DNA of 35,597 bases from an uncultured Lactobacillus sp. GTDB taxonomy: Bacteria; Bacillota; Bacilli; Lactobacillales; Lactobacillaceae. Below the pieces are notes generated by a model that saw nothing but the letters and a program-made list of their open reading frames with translations, had not been told where the DNA came from and searched no databases. The stretch spans positions 1-35,597 of the forward strand of contig CALNAK010000009.1 in the NCBI GenBank assembly GCA_937874185.1, given 5' to 3'. Positions 7,677-15,874 of the stretch are shown here, one piece after another (within the stretch, counting starts at the first letter, position 1; each line of letters starts with the position of its first letter). The translations under genes were made by a program, and so were the position numbers.

Positions 7677-7697
7677 GTATTAACTTTTAGTTGATAC
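7677..7697 (+). promoter_or_regulatory. Putative LysR operator (site 2A)
   Basis: GTATTAAC-N5-GTTGATAC, an 8-bp inverted repeat with one mismatch, between the divergent LysR gene and the oxidoreductase operon. The same palindrome occurs at 12828-12848. The centre (7687) is 30 bp upstream of the -35. Confidence 0.75.
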
Positions 7698-7716
7698 TAC
7701 GTCAATCATTGGACTC

Positions 7717-7744
7717 TTCTAATCTCTGACAAACCTATTATACT
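7717..7744 (+). promoter_or_regulatory. Promoter of first oxidoreductase operon
   Basis: TTCTAA (7717-7722), 16-bp spacer, TATACT (7739-7744). A run of over 20 bp from the -10 onward is identical at 12891 and after, so both promoters derive from one ancestor. Confidence 0.65.
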
Positions 7745-7787
7745 AGTATTTGTAATCAAGAACGAGTCAAACATAAAGGAGCTTAAT

Positions 7788-8174
7788 ATGAACAGAAAGT
7801 TTAAAGCTATACCAACAACCATTTTCTTTGTCCTTATTCTTTTATTCATCAGTTTTCAATTCGGACCAAAGGATGATTCAGTAAATGCTCAAAGTGCCAC
7901 AACAAGTAATGTCAAAAAAATCAGTGACAAGGATATTGTGGGAGTTTGGACCAACCATCATAATAAAAATCTTCATCAAAAAATTACTTTCCATAAGAAT
8001 CACAAATGGAATGAAAATCAGCATGGAGTAACCAATATCTATTCTGGAACTTGGAAGATAGTTGGAAAGAGAACTATCAGCTTAGCACCATACGGAGAAA
8101 AAATTGTTATTAATAAGCATAATGTTAATCAAATGAATGTTGTAAGTTATCACCATATTTTAAATAAAAAATAA
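7788..8174 (+). CDS. Small secreted or membrane-anchored protein, lipocalin-like
   Basis: 128 residues. Residues about 8-25 are a hydrophobic export or anchor segment (IPTTIFFVLILLFISF) without a lipobox cysteine. The rest shows alternating beta-strand pattern: IVGVWTNHHNKN, KITFHKNHKWN, YSGTWKIVGKRTISL, KIVINKHN. The GVW...GTWKI rhythm is like small extracellular lipocalin-type beta-barrels (DUF5640/lipocalin_5 style); this is inference. The protein is basic and His-rich. AAAGGAG lies upstream of the ATG. First gene of the LysR-controlled operon, 14 nt before the NmrA-like gene. Function unknown. Confidence 0.7.
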   Translation: MNRKFKAIPTTIFFVLILLFISFQFGPKDDSVNAQSATTSNVKKISDKDIVGVWTNHHNKNLHQKITFHKNHKWNENQHGVTNIYSGTWKIVGKRTISLAPYGEKIVINKHNVNQMNVVSYHHILNKK

Positions 8175-8188
8175 TTAAGGAGTACAAA

Positions 8189-8827
8189 ATGAAAAAAGTT
8201 ATTTTATTAGGAGCTACAAGTAATATTTCCAAATATTTAATTCCTATGTTATTGGAACAAACTGATTCAGAAATCACTTTATTCGCTAGAAGAGCTAAGC
8301 AAAGACTCACTAGTTTTGAAAGTGATCCTCGAATCACTTTGGTTGATGGAGATTGGAACAATATTTCAGACTTAGAAACTTCCATTAAAGATCAAGATAT
8401 TGTTTATATGGCAACGGGTCACTTTGTTGATGCCAACAAAAATATCGTAAAAGCCATGAAAGATAATGATGTTAGGAGATTAATCGTTGCGGGTGGTTTA
8501 GGAATTTATGATGAAGTAGCAGGAAAGTTTGGTAAATGGAACTCCAGAATGATGGGTGACTATACCGGAATCAAAAAAGCTGCTGCCGTAATCGATAACA
8601 GTGGCCTAGATTATACCTTCTTACGAATGAGTTGGCTTTATAACCGGGATGGAAATTACAATTATAAAACAGTTCCACAAGGTCAACCCATGAAGGGTAC
8701 ACAAGTTACACGTCAAGCAGTTGCCAAGCTTGTTACAGATATTGTCAATGATCCTGATTTGTATAAATCAGAAAGCATTGGTGTTGAGGAACCAAACACA
8801 GAATGGGATAAACCATCTTTTTACTAA
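8189..8827 (+). CDS. NmrA-like NAD(P)-binding protein (atypical SDR)
   Basis: 212 residues. The N-terminal LGATSNISKY replaces the canonical GATGxxG loop (the second and third glycines are lost), FARRAKQRL follows strand 2, and the LDYTFLRMSWLYN strand is typical of the family. Paralogous to the products of 2802-3395 and 15875-16534. The altered glycine loop suggests weakened or changed cofactor binding. AAGGAG precedes the ATG. Followed 28 nt later by the SDR gene. Confidence 0.8.
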   Translation: MKKVILLGATSNISKYLIPMLLEQTDSEITLFARRAKQRLTSFESDPRITLVDGDWNNISDLETSIKDQDIVYMATGHFVDANKNIVKAMKDNDVRRLIVAGGLGIYDEVAGKFGKWNSRMMGDYTGIKKAAAVIDNSGLDYTFLRMSWLYNRDGNYNYKTVPQGQPMKGTQVTRQAVAKLVTDIVNDPDLYKSESIGVEEPNTEWDKPSFY

Positions 8828-8855
8828 AAAATAAAAACAAATAGGAGAATTTAAT

Positions 8856-9599
8856 ATGTCAGTTAAAAATAAAGTAGTCGTAATCACAGGAGCTTCATCA
8901 GGTATTGGAGAAGCTACTGCTAAATTGTTGGCAAGTAATGGTGCCGCAGTTGTCTTAGGTGCAAGAAGAGAGGAACGTTTACAAGAAATTAGTCAAGCAA
9001 TCATCGATGCCGGTGGAAAAGCCGCTTATCGTGTGACTGATGTTACAGATCCAGAAGATCTCAAGGAACTTGTTTCATTAGCTAAAGAAAAGTTTGGTGC
9101 CATTGATGTTATTTATAACAATGCCGGAATCATGCCAACTTCACCAATTAGTGCACTTAAAGTAAATGAATGGAATGCCATGATTGATGTCAATCTTAAA
9201 GGTGTCTTGAACGGTGTCGCCGCTGTAATGCCAGATTTCACAACTCAAAAACATGGTCAAATAATTACAACTTCATCAGTTGCTGGTTTAAGGAGTTTTA
9301 TTGGTTCAGGTGTTTATGGTGCCACTAAGTTTGCCGTTAGAAATTTAATGGAAGTTATCCGTATGGAGAGTGCTCAAGAACAAACAAATATCAGAACCGC
9401 AACCATTTATCCAGCTGCTATCAATACTGAGTTGCTTCAACACATTACTGATAAGAATGCCAAACAAGGTATGGACAAACTTTATAAATCAGTTGGTATC
9501 ACACCAGATGCTATCGCACGTGTTGTTAATTTTGCCATTGATCAACCAGAAGACGTTAATATCAATGAATTTACAGTTTATCCTACAAAGCAAGGCTAA
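8856..9599 (+). CDS. Classical SDR oxidoreductase, copy A
   Basis: 247 residues. TGASSGIG at 11-18 (NADP(H)-type with GARREER after strand 2), NNAG at 88-91, S141, Y154 and K158 form the catalytic set. Complete classical SDR of the YdfG/serine-3-dehydrogenase-like kind. It is duplicated at 13033-13776: the proteins differ only at residue 4 (Lys here, Glu there). By eye the DNA differs at four positions, all in the first or last 40 nt, leaving about 695 identical bases between. AGGAG lies upstream. Third gene of the LysR-controlled operon. Likely reduces a small carbonyl compound; the substrate is not readable. Confidence 0.9.
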   Translation: MSVKNKVVVITGASSGIGEATAKLLASNGAAVVLGARREERLQEISQAIIDAGGKAAYRVTDVTDPEDLKELVSLAKEKFGAIDVIYNNAGIMPTSPISALKVNEWNAMIDVNLKGVLNGVAAVMPDFTTQKHGQIITTSSVAGLRSFIGSGVYGATKFAVRNLMEVIRMESAQEQTNIRTATIYPAAINTELLQHITDKNAKQGMDKLYKSVGITPDAIARVVNFAIDQPEDVNINEFTVYPTKQG

Positions 9600-9655
9600 T
9601 TTGAATTAAATAACAATAAAGATGAGATTTGAAATTTAATCGAATTATATTAACA
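9597..9655 (+). repeat. Direct repeat, left copy, containing a fossil gene start
   Basis: From the stop codon of SDR copy A, about 59 nt match 11352-11409 with few changes. The TTGAAA that starts the membrane-protein gene at 11384 lies at the same offset here (9629), followed by codons for KFNRII compared with KLNRII there. This looks like the leftover start of the membrane-protein gene, now separated from it by the AKR/SDR pair. Confidence 0.75.
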
Positions 9656-9668
9656 AGGAGATTTTATT

Positions 9669-10547
9669 ATGAATAATATTCCAATGATTAAATTAAACAA
9701 TGGCGTACAAATGCCGCAAGAAGGATTTGGTGCTATGGTCCGCGGTGGCAGTTTTGAACAAGTTAAACAAGCTGTTTTAGATGCATTGAGCGTTGGCTAC
9801 CGTATGATTGATACTGCTCAAATTTATTACAATGAAGAAGCAATTGGTGCAGCTATAAAAGAAAGTGGCCTAGATCGTAAGGACATTTTTATAACTACAA
9901 AAGTATGGATTGCTAATTATGGTTATCAAGCGACAAAAGACTCAATTAAGACTTCACTTGAAAAACTTCAAACAGATTATCTAGATTTAGTACTAATCCA
10001 TCAACCTTTTGGCGACTATTATGGAGCATATCGAGCTTTAGAGGATCTATATGATACTGGTAAAATTCGAGCAATTGGAGTGGCCAATTTCATGCCTGAC
10101 CGTTACGTTGATTTAGTGAAATTCAGTCGAATTGTTCCAGCAATTAATCAATCAGAAACTCATGTCTTTAATCAACAACAGGAGTTAAATAAGTACTTAA
10201 AAGAATATGGAACACACTTAGAGTCATGGGGACCCTTTGCAGAAGGACGTAATGATTTCTTTAAAAACGAAACTTTAGCAAAAGTTGGAGCCAAGTATGG
10301 CAAAACAGGTCCACAAGTAGCCTTACGGTATCTAACACAAAATGGAGTCATCATCATACCAAAGTCAGTTCACAAGGATAGAATGAAACAAAATCTGATG
10401 ATTTGGGATTTTGAATTAAATAAGGATGATATGCAGGCTATCCGTAATTTAGATACCAAAAAGTCACTTTTCTTTGATCACCATGATCCTGCAACTGTTC
10501 TAAGATTTGCAAAAATAACAGAGGAAAGTAAACCCAATTTTAAATAA
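9669..10547 (+). CDS. Aldo/keto reductase (AKR)
   Basis: 292 residues, full-length (beta/alpha)8 AKR. The catalytic tetrad is visible: D48 and Y53 in DTAQIYYNE, K78 in TTKVW and H111 in LIHQP. The C-terminal cofactor loop IPKSVHKDRMKQN (KSxxxxR) indicates NADPH. Resembles 2,5-diketogluconate-reductase/YvgN-type bacterial AKRs that reduce methylglyoxal and other aldehydes. The ribosome site AAGGAG directly follows the direct repeat. Lies with the next SDR in a two-gene cassette between direct repeats. Confidence 0.92.
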   Translation: MNNIPMIKLNNGVQMPQEGFGAMVRGGSFEQVKQAVLDALSVGYRMIDTAQIYYNEEAIGAAIKESGLDRKDIFITTKVWIANYGYQATKDSIKTSLEKLQTDYLDLVLIHQPFGDYYGAYRALEDLYDTGKIRAIGVANFMPDRYVDLVKFSRIVPAINQSETHVFNQQQELNKYLKEYGTHLESWGPFAEGRNDFFKNETLAKVGAKYGKTGPQVALRYLTQNGVIIIPKSVHKDRMKQNLMIWDFELNKDDMQAIRNLDTKKSLFFDHHDPATVLRFAKITEESKPNFK

Positions 10548-10589
10548 TATTCCTAAAATACTAATTTAAATCAAGGAGGATATTTTAAT

Positions 10590-11309
10590 ATGGCTAAAAT
10601 TTTGATTACTGGTTCCACTGAAGGGTTAGGCTTTTTAGCTGCTAAGCAATTAGTAGCTGAAGGTAATGAAATTGTTTTACACGCACGTAACCCAAGAAGA
10701 GCTCAAGATGTTTTAAAAAAATTACCTCAAGTTAAGGGAATTGTGATAGGTGACCTTTCATCTATAAAAGAGGTCAAATCGTTGGCAGTTCAAATCAATC
10801 AGTTAGGAACCTTTGACACTATCATTTACAATGCTGGAGTTGACTCATCTGACACGGATTTAACTTTTAGAGTAAATGATTTAGCCCCATACATGTTGAC
10901 AGCACTAGTCGGCCATCCTAAAAGAATCATTTATGTTTCCTCTGGAATGCATCAGGGTGCAAATTTGGATATTGATAATTTAAGTCAGACAACTAACTAC
11001 TCATCATCCAAACTACAAATTCTAATGTTTGCTAAAGCAGTTGCTCGTTATTATCCAAAGATTACTGTAACTTCGGTTGATCCTGGTTGGGTTCCAACTC
11101 GAATGGGAGGAAAAGGGGCCACTGATAATTTAGAGCAAGGCTATAGTAGTCAAGTGTGGCTGGCAACGTTAGATGATCCTAGCGTTTCTGGTAACTATTA
11201 CTATCATCAAAAATTAGAGAATTATGATTCAAGTGTTGATCGTCACAAATTACAAGATGATTATGTGGAAAAATTAGGTGAAATTACAGGAATACCTTTA
11301 AATAGATAA
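10590..11309 (+). CDS. SDR family oxidoreductase
   Basis: 239 residues. TGSTEGLG glycine loop at 7-14, followed by HARNPRR (NADP-type), NAG at 81-83, Ser 117/118 and the active-site motif Y137-S-S-S-K141. The region after the active site (VDPGWVPTRMGG) is typical of retinol-dehydrogenase/WW-oxidoreductase-like bacterial SDRs. AAGGAGG is 11 nt before the ATG. Second gene of the AKR/SDR cassette. Confidence 0.88.
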   Translation: MAKILITGSTEGLGFLAAKQLVAEGNEIVLHARNPRRAQDVLKKLPQVKGIVIGDLSSIKEVKSLAVQINQLGTFDTIIYNAGVDSSDTDLTFRVNDLAPYMLTALVGHPKRIIYVSSGMHQGANLDIDNLSQTTNYSSSKLQILMFAKAVARYYPKITVTSVDPGWVPTRMGGKGATDNLEQGYSSQVWLATLDDPSVSGNYYYHQKLENYDSSVDRHKLQDDYVEKLGEITGIPLNR

Positions 11310-11351
11310 TAACTTGCTTGGAAAATTCACATTAAAGTTATTGATACAGAT

Positions 11352-11409
11352 TAATTTGAACTAAATAACGAGAAGGAAGCGATTTGAAATTGAATCGAAT
11401 TATTAACAA
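11352..11409 (+). repeat. Direct repeat, right copy
   Basis: Matches 9597-9655 and extends into the first codons of the membrane-protein gene at 11384. Together the two copies bracket the AKR/SDR pair (9669-11309). Confidence 0.75.
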
Positions 11410-12796
11410 AAAAAATATTTATCATAGTTTAATTTTAGGTTTGGTGATAGTTCAACTATTAGGACTAGTACTACCAATCGATCTTACACTTTTAGACGCA
11501 GTAATTACGATTGGAGTCGCCATCCTAGGAATTCATAATTTAGGTCGTTCATTTCAAGTCGCTACTATCGTATTTTTTGTAGCAGGATTGATTTTGCTCA
11601 GCACGACTGGACTATCGATTTACGGTATTGCCTCAGCAATTGTCTCAATGATTGATATCGTCGTATTATTGGTTGTTATGCAACTCTTTCTAGTGCCAGT
11701 AACCGTTGGTAAGTATCAGGCCGCCGTTGAGGAGTTCATGCAAGATCATGTTCATGGTCCTAAACAAACTTATACATTTGTTATGGTAGTTACTCATTTA
11801 CTTTCAAGTATTCTATCAATGGGGACCGTAGCCATTGTGCTATCAATTTTAGAAGACAGCATTAAGAAACAAGTTAAGAATTATCAACGTTTTTCGGCAA
11901 CCTCTGTACTCCGAGCATTTACTCTTGGAACCCTATGGGCTCCCGGAGCAGCAACTATTTTCTTAATTAGTACAGTAACCAAAGTTAGTTGGACCAAGCT
12001 TTTTATTCCATGTTTGATTTTAGGAATACTTGGTCTGTTATTAGCTTACTTCATGGAACGTAACCAACCATACATGAAAGAAAAGCCAATAGAAGTTAAG
12101 AAAGAAACACAAAAAGATTCAGTTGAACATGCACCATTAGCAAGTTTGGTTTTGGCAGTAGTTTCTTTGTTGATTCTAAGCTTTGTATTAATGGAGAGTA
12201 AGGTCGCAAGCTCAATGGATTCGGTTACTCTAGCTGGTTTGATAATAGTTTTGATTTGGACTGGATTGCTAAGTCTTCGCCGCTCAGAAACAAAAGTAAC
12301 ATTTGTTTCCAATTTAAAAAAGTCTGTTATTTCTTATTGGAATCAAGGAATTGAAAGTGGAGCCGCCTTAGCACCATTCTTCGTCGGAATCGGAACATTT
12401 ACATATGGATTTCAACATTCAACAATCAGTACTCAATTAACAACGACACTAACACCGATTTTTTCTAAACTTGGAGGATGGTTAGTTCTATTAATCCCAA
12501 TCATAGTGGTACTAGTTTCACTCATTGGGATACATCCACTAGCTTCAGTTGCACTAATTGGTAAGGTGATCATGGCAATGCATATTACGTTATCACCATT
12601 ATTGATTGCGCTGAGTTTAAACATTGGTAGTGTTGCTGCCTATATGTTGTCGCCGTTTGCGGGAATCGTAATGATTGTTGCAACACTTCTAAATGTTAAT
12701 CCTGCAATGGTCTCGCTTCGTTGGAATTGGAAATTCTGTTCAGCTTTCTTAGTTATTAGCCTAGTAACAGCATCACTATTGAGTTTAGTATTTTAA
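11384..12796 (+). CDS. Polytopic integral membrane protein, putative transporter
   Basis: 470 residues from a TTG start with GAAGGA 8 nt upstream; no better start is seen. About ten to twelve hydrophobic segments are spread evenly, with a charged central loop (about 225-245) dividing two halves. The second half contains GIHPLASVALIG and an AYMLSPFAGIVMIV segment, and the first half has FTLGTLWAPGAATIFL. These resemble the half-helix/loop regions of ion-transporter-superfamily permeases, but I do not recognise a specific family. It ends the LysR operon and could export the operon's substrate or a product. The function is unassigned. Confidence 0.7.
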   Translation: MKLNRIINKKNIYHSLILGLVIVQLLGLVLPIDLTLLDAVITIGVAILGIHNLGRSFQVATIVFFVAGLILLSTTGLSIYGIASAIVSMIDIVVLLVVMQLFLVPVTVGKYQAAVEEFMQDHVHGPKQTYTFVMVVTHLLSSILSMGTVAIVLSILEDSIKKQVKNYQRFSATSVLRAFTLGTLWAPGAATIFLISTVTKVSWTKLFIPCLILGILGLLLAYFMERNQPYMKEKPIEVKKETQKDSVEHAPLASLVLAVVSLLILSFVLMESKVASSMDSVTLAGLIIVLIWTGLLSLRRSETKVTFVSNLKKSVISYWNQGIESGAALAPFFVGIGTFTYGFQHSTISTQLTTTLTPIFSKLGGWLVLLIPIIVVLVSLIGIHPLASVALIGKVIMAMHITLSPLLIALSLNIGSVAAYMLSPFAGIVMIVATLLNVNPAMVSLRWNWKFCSAFLVISLVTASLLSLVF

Positions 12797-12827
12797 ATAC
12801 TTAATAAGTCACGCATATTTATCATAG

Positions 12828-12848
12828 GTATTAACCGTTGGTTGATAC
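12828..12848 (+). promoter_or_regulatory. Putative LysR operator (site 2B)
   Basis: GTATTAAC-N5-GTTGATAC, same arms as 7677-7697 with a different 5-nt spacer. The centre (12838) is 30 bp upstream of the -35 box, as in the first copy. Confidence 0.75.
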
Positions 12849-12867
12849 TATATCAATGATTGGATTC

Positions 12868-12896
12868 TTCAAATAGCACTAAACACCTCGTATACT
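12868..12896 (+). promoter_or_regulatory. Promoter of second SDR operon
   Basis: TTCAAA (12868-12873), 17-bp spacer, TATACT (12891-12896), and then more than 20 bp identical to the region after 7744. The leader is about 130 nt; no gene is seen between here and the SDR at 13033. Confidence 0.65.
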
Positions 12897-13032
12897 AGTA
12901 TTTGTAATCAAGAACGAGTTGTTATGAAAGAGGATGAAGATAATCAATAGCGTTTAAAGTGTTGTTAATACATTAGCTTTTGAATCAATCATCACTATAT
13001 TTTAGATAAAAAACAAATAGGAGAAATTTAAT

Positions 13033-13776
13033 ATGTCAGTTGAAAATAAAGTAGTCGTAATCACAGGAGCATCATCAGGTATTGGAGAAGCTACTGCTAA
13101 ATTGTTGGCAAGTAATGGTGCCGCAGTTGTCTTAGGTGCAAGAAGAGAGGAACGTTTACAAGAAATTAGTCAAGCAATCATCGATGCCGGTGGAAAAGCC
13201 GCTTATCGTGTGACTGATGTTACAGATCCAGAAGATCTCAAGGAACTTGTTTCATTAGCTAAAGAAAAGTTTGGTGCCATTGATGTTATTTATAACAATG
13301 CCGGAATCATGCCAACTTCACCAATTAGTGCACTTAAAGTAAATGAATGGAATGCCATGATTGATGTCAATCTTAAAGGTGTCTTGAACGGTGTCGCCGC
13401 TGTAATGCCAGATTTCACAACTCAAAAACATGGTCAAATAATTACAACTTCATCAGTTGCTGGTTTAAGGAGTTTTATTGGTTCAGGTGTTTATGGTGCC
13501 ACTAAGTTTGCCGTTAGAAATTTAATGGAAGTTATCCGTATGGAGAGTGCTCAAGAACAAACAAATATCAGAACCGCAACCATTTATCCAGCTGCTATCA
13601 ATACTGAGTTGCTTCAACACATTACTGATAAGAATGCCAAACAAGGTATGGACAAACTTTATAAATCAGTTGGTATCACACCAGATGCTATCGCACGTGT
13701 TGTTAATTTTGCCATTGATCAACCAGAAGACGTTAATATCAATGAATTTACAGTTTATCCTACAAAACAAGGTTAA
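13033..13776 (+). CDS. Classical SDR oxidoreductase, copy B
   Basis: 247 residues, identical to the product of 8856-9599 except Glu for Lys at residue 4. TGASSGIG, NNAG, S141, Y154, K158 all intact, so it should be active. Silent differences occur only at codons 13, 245 and 247. The upstream AACAAATAGGAGA ribosome-site region is also shared. It heads the second LysR-type operon, directly followed by the PEBP-like gene (18 nt). The pattern points to recent duplication or gene conversion between the two operons. Confidence 0.92.
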   Translation: MSVENKVVVITGASSGIGEATAKLLASNGAAVVLGARREERLQEISQAIIDAGGKAAYRVTDVTDPEDLKELVSLAKEKFGAIDVIYNNAGIMPTSPISALKVNEWNAMIDVNLKGVLNGVAAVMPDFTTQKHGQIITTSSVAGLRSFIGSGVYGATKFAVRNLMEVIRMESAQEQTNIRTATIYPAAINTELLQHITDKNAKQGMDKLYKSVGITPDAIARVVNFAIDQPEDVNINEFTVYPTKQG

Positions 13777-13794
13777 TTAGTAAGGAGAATAAGT

Positions 13795-14289
13795 TTGAAA
13801 ATAAAAGTTATTTTAGATAATGGATTCATTCCCGATAAATTTAGCAAATATTCAAATGTAAAAGTTAGTGATCAACCAATCATTTCATTTCCAATTAAAT
13901 TGGAAGATGTTCCTGAAGAAACTAAGGCTTTAGCAATTTCTTTAATCGACTATGATGCGGTTCCTAGAACAGGCTTTCCATTTATTCATTGGTTAGTTAC
14001 AGATATTCCTGTAACAAATGAAATACCTGAAGATTTCAGTAGAAACTTTAGTGGCCCACAAGGGAAGAATGCTTGGTACTCTCGTTTTTATGATCTTGAT
14101 GATGAGTATGTCATTAATCATTATGCTGGACCAACTCCTCCAGATAAACCACATAACTATACTTTGACTGTTTACGCTTTGAATGAAATTACAGGACTAG
14201 AAAATGGTTTCTTTTATAATCAATTTTTGAATTCCATCAACGAAAAAGTGATAGAAAGTACACAAATTAAACTACAAGCACGAAACTAA
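13795..14289 (+). CDS. PEBP family protein (YbhB/YbcL-like)
   Basis: 164 residues from TTG with AAGGAG 7 nt upstream. The signature of the phosphatidylethanolamine-binding/Raf-kinase-inhibitor family is present: LIDYDAVPRTGFPFIHWLV (D-x-D-x-x-P...HW) and YAGPTPPDKPHNYTLTVYAL (GPxPP...H.Y). These form the anion-binding pocket. No signal peptide, so cytoplasmic. The role of bacterial PEBPs is poorly known; here it travels with SDR, cupin and cyclophilin-like genes, which suggests a small-molecule rather than a lipid job (inference). Confidence 0.85.
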   Translation: MKIKVILDNGFIPDKFSKYSNVKVSDQPIISFPIKLEDVPEETKALAISLIDYDAVPRTGFPFIHWLVTDIPVTNEIPEDFSRNFSGPQGKNAWYSRFYDLDDEYVINHYAGPTPPDKPHNYTLTVYALNEITGLENGFFYNQFLNSINEKVIESTQIKLQARN

Positions 14290-14306
14290 CAAGGGAGATA
14301 TTAAAC

Positions 14307-14732
14307 ATGGATGAAAATGAACATGAGGTAAAGAATAGCATTTTCTCAATTGGAGATAAAAACATTCAATTTCAAGATAATTTCACTGGTGAGAGCTTTC
14401 ATAATTCTCTAGTAAAAGATCCAAGTGTTAACGTAACAGTTAGCAACGTTACCTTTGAACCAGGCTCACGTAACAATTGGCATATTCATCACAATGGATA
14501 TCAAATCTTGTTGGTAACTGCAGGCGAAGGTTGGTATCAAGAAGAAGGAAAAGCCGCTCGATTATTACATCCCGGAGATGTTGTTATTACCTATGATGGA
14601 ATCAAGCACTGGCATGGAGCTACTAAAGATAGCTGGTTCAGTCATATTGCCATTACAGCGGGAACGCCTATTTGGAAAGAACCAGTATCAGATGAACAAT
14701 ACAATCATTTATCAGAGGAGAAATCAAATTAA
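14307..14732 (+). CDS. Cupin-domain protein
   Basis: 141 residues. Cupin motif 1 is visible as EPGSRNNWHIHHNGYQILLV (HxH with Gln in the usual Glu place) and motif 2 as HPGDVVITYDGIKHWHGA. This pattern matches the single-domain cupins found beside carboxymuconolactone-decarboxylase and SDR genes, some of which have Mn-dependent lyase activity. Metal ligands appear complete. AGGGAG lies before the ATG. The stop overlaps the next start (TAATG), so translation is probably coupled. Confidence 0.87.
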   Translation: MDENEHEVKNSIFSIGDKNIQFQDNFTGESFHNSLVKDPSVNVTVSNVTFEPGSRNNWHIHHNGYQILLVTAGEGWYQEEGKAARLLHPGDVVITYDGIKHWHGATKDSWFSHIAITAGTPIWKEPVSDEQYNHLSEEKSN

Positions 14733-15085
14733 TGACTAAAGTAAAAATGACAACTAATGGTGAAGAATTGGTTGCTGATTTCAATGACAGCGATACGGCT
14801 AAGAACATAATTGCAAAATTACCATTAGACTTGAATATGATGAATCTATATTCAAGAGAACTAACATATAGATTTTCTGAGTCATTACCAGCTAAAAAAG
14901 CTAAAACTAGTGGTTACGAAGTAGGAGATATTGCATATTGGGCACCACGTCACAGTTTTGTGATTTTCTACAAGCAAACTGGTGAAGTCATCAGTGACTT
15001 ACAAAAAATTGGACACATAAATTCAGATATTTCATTTATGAATAAAGCCGGAGATTTAAAAATGAATTTTGAATTACTAAAATAA
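14732..15085 (+). CDS. Cyclophilin-like-fold protein
   Basis: 117 residues, wholly beta-rich: KMTTNGEELVADFNDSDTAKNIIAKLPL, then YEVGDIAYWAPRHSFVIFYK and a final ISFMNKAGDLKMNF. The YxxGDIAYWxP segment is typical of the cyclophilin_like2 family (a cyclophilin fold without proline isomerase residues). The ATG overlaps the TAA of the cupin gene by one base. These small proteins often accompany cupins, AKRs and SDRs in Firmicutes; their function is not established. Confidence 0.82.
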   Translation: MTKVKMTTNGEELVADFNDSDTAKNIIAKLPLDLNMMNLYSRELTYRFSESLPAKKAKTSGYEVGDIAYWAPRHSFVIFYKQTGEVISDLQKIGHINSDISFMNKAGDLKMNFELLK

Positions 15086-15100
15086 GGAGATAAAAAACAC

Positions 15101-15856
15101 ATGGAAAATTTTGAAGGAAAAGTAGTTATTGTTACAGGAGCAAGAACAGGTATTGGTTTGAATACGGCAACATTATTTGCAAAAGCTGGAGCTGCAGTTG
15201 TTTTAGCAGGAAGACATGAACCTAAAAAAGAAGCTGACGAACTAGTAAAGCAAGGTTATCAGGCCGCATCAGTTATGTGTGACGTTTCAAATGAAGCAGA
15301 TGTTAAAAACATGGTGGACTTTACCGTTAAAAAATTCGGTCATTTAGATTTTGCCTACAATAATGCCGGTATTCAAAGCCCAGTTACCAAGACTGAAGAT
15401 CTATCTTTAGATGAATACAATCAGGTTTTGGATATTAATCTAAAAGGTACATTTTTATCAATGAAGTATGAATTAAAACAATTAAGTAAACAGAAGACTA
15501 ACGGAGCTATTGTTAACTGTTCATCAATGGGTGGCCTAGTTGGTATTGCTGGAAGAACCGCTTATCATGCCTCAAAACATGGTGTTCTTGGAATGACTAA
15601 GAGTAGTGCATTGGAATATGCTAAAGATGGAATTAGAATTAACGCTATTTGTCCAGGAATCGTTGAAACACCAATGGTTAAAAGAATGAATCAAACTGAA
15701 AACAGTGAAATGAATGATTTAATCAAAGAAGTTCCAATTGGTAGATTGGCACATCCTGAAGAAATGGCAAATGTTGTTTTGTTCCTTTGCAGTGATGCCG
15801 CTAGTTACATCATTGGCCAAGGAATTGCTGTTGATGGTGGATATACAATTCATTAA
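15101..15856 (+). CDS. Classical SDR (glucose-1-dehydrogenase/3-oxoacyl-reductase-like)
   Basis: 251 residues. TGARTGIG at 12-19, NNAG at 87-90, S142, Y155 and K159, and the classical C-terminal IIGQGIAVDGGYTIH (usual for tetrameric SDRs). Distinct from the duplicated SDR in the same operon. AAGGAG precedes the ATG. Followed by the NmrA-like gene, repeating the SDR-NmrA pairing of 1932-3395. The specific substrate is unknown. Confidence 0.9.
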   Translation: MENFEGKVVIVTGARTGIGLNTATLFAKAGAAVVLAGRHEPKKEADELVKQGYQAASVMCDVSNEADVKNMVDFTVKKFGHLDFAYNNAGIQSPVTKTEDLSLDEYNQVLDINLKGTFLSMKYELKQLSKQKTNGAIVNCSSMGGLVGIAGRTAYHASKHGVLGMTKSSALEYAKDGIRINAICPGIVETPMVKRMNQTENSEMNDLIKEVPIGRLAHPEEMANVVLFLCSDAASYIIGQGIAVDGGYTIH

Positions 15857-15874
15857 TTAAAGGGAGATAGTGTA

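Noticed and set aside
9370..9609. Second-frame open reading within the SDR copy A (and the same at 13547-13780)
   Set aside because: Out-of-frame shadow kept open by codon usage; same in both copies because the DNA is identical.
12897..13032. Small gene in the leader of the second SDR operon
   Set aside because: The only ATG frame after the promoter (near 12924) stops after a few codons; no protein of note.
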